DNA of 64,000 nucleotides. Origin: Glycomyces sp. TRM65418. Its GTDB lineage: Bacteria > Actinomycetota > Actinomycetes > Mycobacteriales > Micromonosporaceae. The translations under genes and the position numbers were made by a program. Every line of letters begins with the position of its first letter. The first letter of the stretch is position 1. Positions 36,355-44,108 of this stretch are shown piece by piece. The notes beneath the pieces are model-generated. The model had not been told where the DNA came from. It made no database searches and saw only the letters and a program-made list of their open reading frames with translations. Where the stretch lies: the NCBI RefSeq assembly GCF_019710475.1, contig NZ_JAJFAX010000011.1, positions 62,001 to 126,000 of the forward strand, in the 5' to 3' direction.

Positions 36355-36465
36355 ATCGCCGCCTGAGGGCCGAGCCGATGCCCGAGCATCGCGCCGACAT
36401 CTGAAGGCCGCGCCGATCCTCAGGGATCGAGCCGAGCCCCGAAGGCCGCGCCGATGCAGGAAGCC
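36335..36465 (+). repeat. 38-bp degenerate tandem repeats across the xylanase 3' end
   Basis: The word (A/C)GCCGAT occurs at 36335, 36373, 36411 and 36449, exactly 38 bp apart, and successive units end in GGCCG. The array begins in the last seven codons of the xylanase and continues ~110 bp downstream. There is no gene in 36355-36614. Confidence 0.8.
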
Positions 36466-36480
36466 CGGGGGACCAGACGT

Positions 36481-36519
36481 CCGGGAGCGGGATGATGAGA
36501 TCCGGGATCCCGCTCCCGG
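36481..36519. terminator. Hairpin between xylanase and the convergent GNAT gene
   Basis: A 13-bp perfect stem (36481-36493 with 36507-36519) lies between convergent 3' ends and may serve both strands. Confidence 0.75.
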
Positions 36520-36614
36520 GCCCGTTCACCGGTGAAGCCCGACCAGTGGCACGGGTCCCACCCCGCCGCTGCGCTCGGCGCGAGCGGTCCCCGGCGACAT
36601 TCCGGCCATGTCGG

Positions 36615-37103
36615 CTACCGAGGGCTTCGTGTTCCGGGGCGGCGCATCGGGACGTGCGGGATGTCGTCCTCCAGGTACTCCTCGCCGTCCTCGACGAAGC
36701 CGAACCTGCGGTAGAACCCCGCCGCGTACGTCTGCGCGCCCAACCGCACGTCGGACTCCGGGCCGAGCCATGCCATGGCCGCCGCCATCAGGCGCGCGCT
36801 CAACCCCGTGCCGCGCCGCTCCTTCGCGCAGCAGACTCGGCCGATGACCCAGCCGCCGCCGTCGCGGAGCACCCGCAGACAGGCCACCGCGCGGCCCTCG
36901 GGCCGCGCCGCCGCATTCCCGTCCGCGCCCTCCTCGACCCAGAAGTGCACCGTCTCCGGGTCGACGTCGCGGTCGTCCAGATCCGGGTACGCGCATTCCT
37001 GCTCGACCACGAACACCGCCTGCCGCAGCCGCGCCAAGGCGAACACCGTCCGGCCGTCGAGTTCCGCGAACCGACCGTGCTCGATCGTCTCCGACTCGTT
37101 CAT
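36615..37103 (-). CDS. GNAT family N-acetyltransferase, ElaA-like
   Basis: This 162-aa acetyltransferase has LRQAVFVVEQECAYPDLDDR, the ElaA pattern, and the acetyl-CoA loop RRGTGLSARLM. GFYRRFGFVEDGEEYLEDDI, with the late Tyr/Phe motif, closes the fold. It starts 12 nt after the proC stop with AAAGGA in front, so the two are co-transcribed. The acceptor substrate is unknown. Confidence 0.88.
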   Translation of the reverse strand: MNESETIEHGRFAELDGRTVFALARLRQAVFVVEQECAYPDLDDRDVDPETVHFWVEEGADGNAAARPEGRAVACLRVLRDGGGWVIGRVCCAKERRGTGLSARLMAAAMAWLGPESDVRLGAQTYAAGFYRRFGFVEDGEEYLEDDIPHVPMRRPGTRSPR

Positions 37104-37115
37104 GAGCGCCGTCCT

Positions 37116-37922
37116 TTACGCGTACTCGTCGGCGATCTCGCGCGCCCGGTCCCGGGCGGCCTCGATCGCGTCGGTCACCGCCGACCGCGCCCGGTGGTTC
37201 TCCAACTGCCGCACCGCGCTGATCGTGGTCCCCGCAGGGGACTCCACGGCCTCCCGCAGCGCCACCGGCGAGTCGCCGCTCTCGCGCAGCATCCTGGCCG
37301 CGCCCAGCGCCGTCTGCGTGACGAGCTCCGAGGCCACGGCCCGCGGCAGTCCCATGAGGACACCGGCCTCGGTCATGGCCTCGGCCAGGTAGTAGAAGTA
37401 CGCCGGGCCCGAGCCCGAGATCGCCGTGACCGCGTCCTGGTGCTTCTCGTCCACCACGAGCGTGCGCCCGAGCGGCTTGAACAGCTCCTCGACGGCCTCC
37501 AGGCATGCGGCGTCCGCGTAGGTGCCGGGGGAGAGGACGGTCATCGCCTCGTCCACGAGCGCCGGCGTGTTCGGCATCGCCCGCACCACCGGGGTCGCGT
37601 CCGGCAGGCGCTTCTCGAAGAACGCCACCGGCAGCCCCGCGCAGATGCTCACCACGGGCGCGCTCCCGTCGAACGCCCCCGTCAGCTCCTCCAGCAGCGA
37701 CCCGGCGTCCTGCGGTTTCACGGCGACGACCACGACGTCCGCACGGCGCACCGCCGCCGCGTTCGGCTCGACCGCGACGCCGTAGGCCCCCCGCAGCTCG
37801 GCGGCCCGTTCGGCGCTGCGCGCCGTCGCGATCACCGAGCCCCCGGACCAGCCCGCACGCAGCAGCCCCGACACGATCGCCTGCCCCATCTTCCCCGCGC
37901 CCAGTACCGCGACTGTCCGCAT
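37116..37922 (-). CDS. proC: Pyrroline-5-carboxylate reductase
   Basis: This 268-aa enzyme performs the last step of proline synthesis, NAD(P)H reduction of pyrroline-5-carboxylate. The N-terminal Rossmann motif is VLGAGKMGQAIVSGLL, and the C-terminal signature is ISGSGPAYFYYLAEAMTEAG. The length is standard. The ATG follows GAGGAG. It is the first gene of a two-gene unit with the GNAT gene and diverges from cydA. Confidence 0.96.
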   Translation of the reverse strand: MRTVAVLGAGKMGQAIVSGLLRAGWSGGSVIATARSAERAAELRGAYGVAVEPNAAAVRRADVVVVAVKPQDAGSLLEELTGAFDGSAPVVSICAGLPVAFFEKRLPDATPVVRAMPNTPALVDEAMTVLSPGTYADAACLEAVEELFKPLGRTLVVDEKHQDAVTAISGSGPAYFYYLAEAMTEAGVLMGLPRAVASELVTQTALGAARMLRESGDSPVALREAVESPAGTTISAVRQLENHRARSAVTDAIEAARDRAREIADEYA

Positions 37923-38067
37923 ACCCGCTCCTCACTCGTAGGCCTCGCGCAATCATCCCTCGCGGAGCGGGAACCGAAAACCGCTCCAGTCGCGCGTTTC
38001 ATCACCTGGACACCGGTCGGCTGCCACGATAATCAACCTCAGGCACTCAATGCGCGATTGGGGCGAT

Positions 38068-39498
38068 ATGGACGTTCTCGACTTGGACCGGATGCAGTTC
38101 GGGGTCACGACCGTCTACCACTTCCTCTTCGTGCCCCTCACCATCGGCCTCTCCCTCCTGGTCGCGATCCTCCAGAGCCTGTGGCGCGCCACCGGCAGGA
38201 CCGCCTACCTGCGGGCGACCAAGTTCTGGGGCAAGCTCTTCCTCGTCACGATCGCCATGGGGGTGGTCACCGGCATCGTCCAGGAGTTCCAGTTCGGCAT
38301 GAACTGGTCGGCCTACGCCCGCTTCGTCGGCGACGTCTTCGGCGCCCCTCTCGCCTTCGAGGCCCTCGTCGCGTTCCTCCTGGAGTCCGCGTTCATCGGC
38401 GTGTGGGTCTTCGGCTGGGACCGCCTCAGACCCGCCCTGCACCTCGCCGCCATCTGGCTGGTCGCCTGCGGCGCCATGGCGAGCGCCTACTTCGTCCTCG
38501 CCGCCGACGCCTTCATGCAGAACCCGGTCGGCTACCGGCTCAACGAGACCGCCGGACGCGCCGAACTCACCGACTTCGGCGCGGTCCTGACCAACCCGGT
38601 CGCGCTCGCCGCGTTCCCCCACACCGTCTTCGCCGCCTGGCTCACCGCCGGCGCCGTCGTCATCGCCGTCTCCGGCTACCACTTCATGCACCGCCGCGAC
38701 CTCGACGTCCACCGACCGGCCATGCGCCTGGGCGTCCTCACCACCGTCGTCGGCGGACTCGGCCTCGTCCTCTCGGGCGTCGCCCTCAGCAAGGTCATGA
38801 CCGCGACCCGGCCGATGAAGATGGCCGCCGCCGAAGCGCTCTACCAGACCACGTTCAACGCGCCGTTCTCCGTGCTCACCATCGGCTCCGTCGAGGGGCG
38901 GACCGGCACCCCGGTCATCGAGATCCCCGGCCTCCTGCCCTACCTCGCCACCGGCTCGCCGGACGGCGAGGTCCACGGCGTCAACGACCTCAACGACCAG
39001 TACAACGCCCTCTACGGGTCGGGGGACTACGTCCCGTACCTCCCGCTCGCCCACTGGTCCTTCCGGGCCGTGATCGGCTTCGGGATGCTCGCGGTCGCCA
39101 TGGCCGTCGTCGTCTGGTGGTGCACCCGCCGCGGCCGCATGCCCCGGCACCGCCTGTTCTGGCCGGTCGCCATGTCGACGGCCGTCGCCCCGTTCCTCGC
39201 CAACAGCGCCGGGTGGATCTTCACCGAGACGGGCCGCCGGCCGTGGGCGGTGTTCGGCCTCTACCAGACCCACGAGGCGGTCTCGCCGCGCGTTGGCATG
39301 CCCGCCGTCGCGGCCTCGTTCATCGGCGTCACCCTCGTCTACCTCGTGCTCACCGTCGTCGCCCTGAAGCTGTTCCTCGCCTTCGCCAAGGCGGGCCCGC
39401 CGGACGAGGAGGGCGCGCTCGCGGCCTCCAGCCCCTCCGGCGAACCCGAGAAGCCGATGGCCTTCGCCTACTGGCCCCAGGACGCTCAATGGAATTGA
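38068..39498 (+). CDS. cydA: Cytochrome bd ubiquinol oxidase subunit I
   Basis: This 476-aa membrane subunit carries all three haems of the bd oxidase. From ATG 38068 the high-spin haem ligand is H18 (TVYHFLF), close to H19 in E. coli, which supports this start over ATG 38050. The second conserved histidine is in AAFPHTVFAAW, and GWIFTETGRRPWAVFGL lies in the late helix. The Q-loop is short, as in most Gram-positives. The gene looks complete and functional. Its end overlaps the remnant cydB by 10 bp. Confidence 0.95.
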   Translation: MDVLDLDRMQFGVTTVYHFLFVPLTIGLSLLVAILQSLWRATGRTAYLRATKFWGKLFLVTIAMGVVTGIVQEFQFGMNWSAYARFVGDVFGAPLAFEALVAFLLESAFIGVWVFGWDRLRPALHLAAIWLVACGAMASAYFVLAADAFMQNPVGYRLNETAGRAELTDFGAVLTNPVALAAFPHTVFAAWLTAGAVVIAVSGYHFMHRRDLDVHRPAMRLGVLTTVVGGLGLVLSGVALSKVMTATRPMKMAAAEALYQTTFNAPFSVLTIGSVEGRTGTPVIEIPGLLPYLATGSPDGEVHGVNDLNDQYNALYGSGDYVPYLPLAHWSFRAVIGFGMLAVAMAVVVWWCTRRGRMPRHRLFWPVAMSTAVAPFLANSAGWIFTETGRRPWAVFGLYQTHEAVSPRVGMPAVAASFIGVTLVYLVLTVVALKLFLAFAKAGPPDEEGALAASSPSGEPEKPMAFAYWPQDAQWN

Positions 39499-39659
39499 CG
39501 ACGGTCTGGTCCGCGTTCATCGCGGTCCTGTTCACCGGCTACTTCGTCCTCGAAGGCTTCGGCTTCGGCATCCTCCTGCCGGTGATCCTGCTCCACCCGG
39601 CGTGGACGTACCGGGTGCTCCGCCGGCGGGTCGCCACCGAGAGGATCCCCGTCGCATGA
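39489..39659 (+). pseudogene. cydB: cydB with large in-frame internal deletion (56-codon remnant)
   Basis: The reading frame begins MELTTVWSAFIAVLFTGYFV and LEGFGFGI, the start of CydB, then passes directly to LLPVILLHPAWTYRVLRRRV and ATERIPVA, the pattern of its last helix and basic tail. Normal CydB is ~330-350 residues, so about 280 codons are missing in frame. Both junctions with neighbours are intact: it starts inside cydA (ATG 39489) and its stop overlaps the cydD start (ATGA). The product would be one or two helices. It may be a relic, a small functional protein, or an assembly error. Confidence 0.78.
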
Positions 39660-41380
39660 CGCCGCTCGCTGCGCGATCCCGCGGCGGCGCGGTCGACCGC
39701 CGCCTTCTGCACCAGGCCCACGGCGCGACCGCCTTCATCGGCGTGTGCGTCGCCCTCGGCCTCGCCCGCACCGCGTGCGTCGCCGCCGGGGCCTGGCTCA
39801 TCGCGAGCCTCATCGCGGGCGCGTTCGCCGCAGGCCGGGACCTCGCCTCCCTGACGCCGCAACTCATCGCACTCGCCGCCGTCCTCGCCTCCCGGGCGCT
39901 CCTCGCGTCCGTCCAGGGGGCCGCCGCCCACCGGGCGGGGGCCGGCGTCAAGTCCGCGCTGCGCCGCCGAGCGCTCGAACACCTCATGCGCCTGCCCTCG
40001 GACGGGCGCCACAGCGGCGCGACCGCCGCGCTCCTGGTGCGCGGCATCGACGCCCTGGACGGCTACTTCGCCCGCTACCTGCCGCAACTGGTGCTCGCAG
40101 TCGTCGTCCCCATGGGCGTCGTCGCGGTGATGCTCGCCGCCTACCCGCCCGCGGCGCTCATCGTGATCCTCACGCTGCCGCTCATCCCGCTGTTCGGCAT
40201 CCTCATCGGCCGCTACACGCGCTCGCGCGCCGAACGCCAATGGGAGTCGACCGCCCACCTCGCGCATCACTTCGCGGACCTCGTGGCCGGGCTGCCGACG
40301 CTCAAGGCCTTCGGCCGCGCCGCAAGGCAAGAGGGGGCCATCGAGGCCACCACCGGCGCGTACCGCCGCCGCTCGATGGAGCTGCTGCGCATCGCGTTCT
40401 GCTCGGCGCTCGTGCTCGAACTCGCCGCGAGCCTCTCGGTCGCGATCGTCGCGGTCACGGTCGGCGTCGACCTCGTCGAAGGCGGCATGCCCGGCGAGGC
40501 CGGCCTCCGGACCGCCCTGTTCGTGCTCATCCTCGCGCCCGAGGCCTACCTGCCGCTGCGGGCCGCAGGCGCCCACTACCACGCGAGCGCCGAAGGCCTG
40601 GCGGCCGCGGAGCAGGTCTTCGCGATCCTCGACGAGCCTCCCGAAGAGGCGACGCGCGGCGCCGAGCCTGCTCAACGCGGCATGACCGACGCCGAACCCT
40701 CTGCACGGGAGACGCATGGCGGCGGCGGCGCCATGAGCCTCCCGCTCAAGGGACTCAGCATGGGGATCACCTTCCGCCGCGTCGTGTTCGCCTATCCGGG
40801 CCGCGAGCCGCTTCCGGAGTGGAGCCTCACCGTTCCCGCCGGGCAGACCACCGTCCTCACCGCCCGGTCCGGGGCCGGCAAGTCGACGCTCATGGCCGCG
40901 CTGGTCGGCTTCCGCCGGCCCGTGTCGGGCTCGATCGCATTCGACGGCACCGACCTCGCCGACCTCGATCCGGCGGCCGTGCGCCGTTCGATCGCGTGGC
41001 TCCCGCAGCGGCCGGTCCTCATCGACGGCACCGTCGCCGACAACGTCCGCCTCGCCGTCCCCGAAGGGGCCCGCGACGCGGCCGTCGCCAAGGCGATCGC
41101 GGCCGCCCACGCCCCCGCCGCGACCCGCCGCGTCGCCGCCGACGGATCCGGGCTCTCCGCGGGCGAAGCCGCCCGAGTGGGCCTCGCCCGGCTCCTGCTG
41201 CGCGTCGACCTGCTCGACCCGCCGATCCTGCTCCTCGACGAGCCCACCGCGCACCTCGACGCCGACACCGAGCAAGCCGTGCTCCACGCGTTCGCGCCCT
41301 ACCGCCAGGACCGGACGGTCCTCATCGCCTCCCATCGCCCGGCGGTGCGCGCGATCGCCGACCGAGAGGCGGACCGGTGA
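39656..41380 (+). CDS. cydD: Thiol reductant ABC exporter subunit CydD
   Basis: This 574-aa ABC exporter half has six helices in residues ~20-300, then an ATPase domain with Walker A ARSGAGKST, signature LSAGEAARVGLARLLL (Ala for the first Gly) and Walker B ILLLDEPTAHLD. CydDC exports cysteine/glutathione and is needed for assembly of bd oxidase haems. ATG 39656 overlaps the cydB remnant stop. A hydrophilic linker rich in Glu, Ala and Gly precedes the ATPase domain. The stop overlaps cydC by GTGA. Confidence 0.92.
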   Translation: MTPLAARSRGGAVDRRLLHQAHGATAFIGVCVALGLARTACVAAGAWLIASLIAGAFAAGRDLASLTPQLIALAAVLASRALLASVQGAAAHRAGAGVKSALRRRALEHLMRLPSDGRHSGATAALLVRGIDALDGYFARYLPQLVLAVVVPMGVVAVMLAAYPPAALIVILTLPLIPLFGILIGRYTRSRAERQWESTAHLAHHFADLVAGLPTLKAFGRAARQEGAIEATTGAYRRRSMELLRIAFCSALVLELAASLSVAIVAVTVGVDLVEGGMPGEAGLRTALFVLILAPEAYLPLRAAGAHYHASAEGLAAAEQVFAILDEPPEEATRGAEPAQRGMTDAEPSARETHGGGGAMSLPLKGLSMGITFRRVVFAYPGREPLPEWSLTVPAGQTTVLTARSGAGKSTLMAALVGFRRPVSGSIAFDGTDLADLDPAAVRRSIAWLPQRPVLIDGTVADNVRLAVPEGARDAAVAKAIAAAHAPAATRRVAADGSGLSAGEAARVGLARLLLRVDLLDPPILLLDEPTAHLDADTEQAVLHAFAPYRQDRTVLIASHRPAVRAIADREADR

Positions 41381-43116
41381 CGACGGCACACCCGGCCCCG
41401 CGGTGGCGCGACGCCATCGCCCCGCGCCTCGCCCTCGGCGCGACGCTCGGGGCGCTCGCCCAGCTCAGCGCCCTCGCCCTGCTCGCCGTCGCCGCCTACC
41501 TCGTCTCCCGCGCCTGGGAGCAGCCGCCGATCCTGTACCTCATGGTCGCCGTGACCTCGGTGCGGTTCTTCGGCATCAGTCGCGGCGTGCTCCGATACGC
41601 CGAACGGCTCGTCTCCCACGACGCGGCCTTCCGCGGCCTCGAACGCCTCCGCGTCACCGTGTGGCGGGCGCTCGTGCGCCTCGCGCCCGCCGGGGTCCCG
41701 GTGTGGCGCTCGGGCGACCTCCAGTCCCGGCTCGTCGACGACGTCGACGGCGTCGGGGACCGCTGGCTCCGCGGCGCGCTCCCGCTCACCAGCGCGGTCA
41801 TCGTCGCCGTCGCCGCAGTCGTCCTGCAGACCGTCCTCCTGCCCACCGCCGGTCTCGTCCTGGCCCTCGCGCTCCTCACCGCCGCGCTCCTCGGCCCCGC
41901 GCTCGCCGCCTGGTCCTCCCGATGCGCCGTGCGGGCCACCGCGGCCGCCCGCGGCGACCTCACCGAAGGCGTCCGCGCCTGCCTTCACGGCCGTGAAGAA
42001 CTCGTCGCCGCCGGAACCGACGCCGTCGCGCTCGAACGCGCCCTCGCCTTCGACGAGCGCCTGCGCCGCGCCCACGCCCGCATCGCCTGGACCGCCGGAC
42101 TCGGCGAAGCCGCCGGACTGCTCGCGATGGCCGCCGCCGTGGTCGGCGCGCTGGCCGTCGGCATCCCGGCCGTCGCCGCGGGGCGACTCGACGGCGTGCT
42201 GCTCGCCGTCGTCGCCCTCGTCCCGCTCGCCGCCTTCGAACCCGTCCTCGCGCTGCCCGCCGCCGCTCAGCAGACCGCCGCCGCCAAGGCCTGCGGCCGC
42301 CGCCTCAGGGAGATCACGCGGGCGACCGAACCGCGACCCGACCCGGCCGAGCCGATGGAATACGAGCCCAACCCGCTCGGCGGCCCGCCCTACATCGAGA
42401 TCAAACGGCTCGCCGTCACCTGGCCCGGCGCCGACCGGCCCGCGCTGCAAGGCCTCGACCTCACCGTCCAGCCCGGCGAACGCGTCGCCGTCATGGGCCC
42501 CTCCGGCTCCGGCAAGTCCACCCTCGCCGCCGTCCTCATGGGCTTCCTCCCCTACGAGGGAACCCTCCGCTTCGGCGGCGTCGAACTCGCCGAGTACTTC
42601 GGCGACGACATCCGCCGCACCGTCGGCCTCTGCTCCCAGGACGCCCACGTCTTCGACACCACCCTCGCCGAGAACCTGCGCCTCGCCCGGCCCGCCGCCG
42701 CCGACGAGGAGCTCGCCCGCGCCCTCCGCTGGGCCGGGCTCCGCGACTGGCTCGAAGGCCTCGGCGGCGCCGCCGGCGACGGCTCGGACCGCGGCGGCCT
42801 CCAGACCCGCCTCGGCGAGCACGGCCGCGCCGTCTCCGGCGGCGAACGGGGCCGCATCGCCCTCGCCCGCTGCCTCCTCGCCGACCGGGAGGTGTTCGTC
42901 CTCGACGAACCCGACGCCCACCTCGACGCCGCCACCGCCGCCCGCGTCCTGCGCACCGCCGCAGCGGCCCTCGAAGGCAAGACCGCGATCATCATCACCC
43001 ACCGCCCGCTCCCGGAAGGCGTCGTCGACCGGATCGTCCGCCTTCGCCCGCCCCTTCCCGCATCGGGGAGTGACACGGGGAACAGCCGCCTATGGGGCGC
43101 GGACTCTTCTGGGTAG
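41377..43116 (+). CDS. cydC: Thiol reductant ABC exporter subunit CydC
   Basis: This 579-aa partner of CydD has a membrane domain in residues ~15-300 that includes VSRAWEQPPILYLMVAVTSV and RYAERLVSHDAAF, typical of CydC. The ATPase domain has Walker A GPSGSGKST, Q-loop LCSQDAHVF, signature VSGGERGRIALARC and Walker B VFVLDEPDAHLD. The GTG start overlaps the cydD stop. In many actinobacteria CydD and CydC are fused; here they are separate. It is the last gene of the cyd operon. Confidence 0.92.
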   Translation: MTTAHPAPRWRDAIAPRLALGATLGALAQLSALALLAVAAYLVSRAWEQPPILYLMVAVTSVRFFGISRGVLRYAERLVSHDAAFRGLERLRVTVWRALVRLAPAGVPVWRSGDLQSRLVDDVDGVGDRWLRGALPLTSAVIVAVAAVVLQTVLLPTAGLVLALALLTAALLGPALAAWSSRCAVRATAAARGDLTEGVRACLHGREELVAAGTDAVALERALAFDERLRRAHARIAWTAGLGEAAGLLAMAAAVVGALAVGIPAVAAGRLDGVLLAVVALVPLAAFEPVLALPAAAQQTAAAKACGRRLREITRATEPRPDPAEPMEYEPNPLGGPPYIEIKRLAVTWPGADRPALQGLDLTVQPGERVAVMGPSGSGKSTLAAVLMGFLPYEGTLRFGGVELAEYFGDDIRRTVGLCSQDAHVFDTTLAENLRLARPAAADEELARALRWAGLRDWLEGLGGAAGDGSDRGGLQTRLGEHGRAVSGGERGRIALARCLLADREVFVLDEPDAHLDAATAARVLRTAAAALEGKTAIIITHRPLPEGVVDRIVRLRPPLPASGSDTGNSRLWGADSSG

Positions 43117-43233
43117 ACTCCCCGAACGGTGCCACCGAGCTGCTTTCGGAAAACCGTACGGTGGAAACGACCAACGGCGGTGCCCAGCCGGGTTGCCGTC
43201 ATTCCTGAGCTTCGCTAAGGCGTTGATGCAGCA

Positions 43234-43875
43234 GTGAACGAATCTGCGCCCCCATCCGGCCCCAAGCCCCCGAGTTCGGGCCAGCGCTGGCCCGACGGCT
43301 GGACCAAACTCCACGTCTACTTGACCGACCTCGACCAGGTCAAGGCCGTCGCCGAGTCCTATCGCGAGGTCATCGACCGGGCCGCGGGCGACCGGCCCGT
43401 CCCGCACGAGTGGCTCCACGCCACCGTCGCCTCCGTCGAGTGCGACGCCGCCTCGATCGACGGTCCCACGCTCGAGCGGCTCATCCGGCGCCTGCGCGCC
43501 GAGGCCGGCGAGATCAAGGCGTTCCCGCTCACGATCGGCCCGGCCCTGGCCGCCACCGGCGCGATCATGCTCGACACGTTCCCCGACAGCGAATTCGGCC
43601 GCCTCAAGCGCGCCTGCGTCGACGCCATCAACGCCACGATCGAGGGCGGCGTCGGCCATCCGGGCGGCGGACCGGGGCACGTCTCGCTGTCGTACCGCTC
43701 CGACGACGTCGGCGTCGACCGCCAGCGCGGGGCCATCCAGAACAAACTCCGTGACGTTCGCCCCGGTAGGACCGAAATCACCGTCACGGGGGTAGATCTC
43801 GTCCGAGTGTCCCAATCCGACGACGCGTCCACGTACACCTGGGAATACATCGCTCGAATCCCCTTGGGGGAGTAG
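43234..43875 (+). CDS. 2'-5' RNA ligase family (2H phosphoesterase) protein
   Basis: This 213-aa protein is of the 2H phosphoesterase superfamily, which binds or cleaves 2'-5' or cyclic phosphodiester bonds. The two H-x-(S/T) motifs are HATV in EWLHATVASVE and HVSL in GHVSLSYRS, about 80 residues apart. There is no signal peptide. The start is GTG with no clear ribosome site; the 117 bp after cydC show no gene. Other members act in RNA end processing; the substrate here is unknown. Confidence 0.85.
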   Translation: MNESAPPSGPKPPSSGQRWPDGWTKLHVYLTDLDQVKAVAESYREVIDRAAGDRPVPHEWLHATVASVECDAASIDGPTLERLIRRLRAEAGEIKAFPLTIGPALAATGAIMLDTFPDSEFGRLKRACVDAINATIEGGVGHPGGGPGHVSLSYRSDDVGVDRQRGAIQNKLRDVRPGRTEITVTGVDLVRVSQSDDASTYTWEYIARIPLGE

Positions 43876-43890
43876 CGCACTCACTTCACC

Positions 43891-43920
43891 AGCGGGCGTC
43901 GCCGACAGGCGGCGCCCGCT
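43891..43920 (+). terminator. Terminator after the 2H phosphoesterase gene
   Basis: A 13-bp stem (43891-43903 with 43908-43920, one G-U pair) has a 4-nt loop and starts 15 nt after the stop codon. Confidence 0.78.
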
Positions 43921-44108
43921 CTGGTTGACGCTTCGGTCGCAAATCTGACACCATTTCGTCATCCCCTCGTGGCCTACTGTTGAGACATGTGTCAGAGCCC
44001 GGCCACGTGGTGTTCAGGCCGGGTCATGGACGACCCGCCTCCACTCCGCCGGAACCGTCCCCGGTCAACCCCGAGCGGCCATGAGCCGTGAGTGTCAGGA
44101 GGTGTCGA

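Noticed and set aside
43117-43233. Small RNA or riboswitch between cydC and the 2H phosphoesterase gene
   Set aside because: A weak CCACCG/CGGTGG pairing is present but no recognisable family structure.
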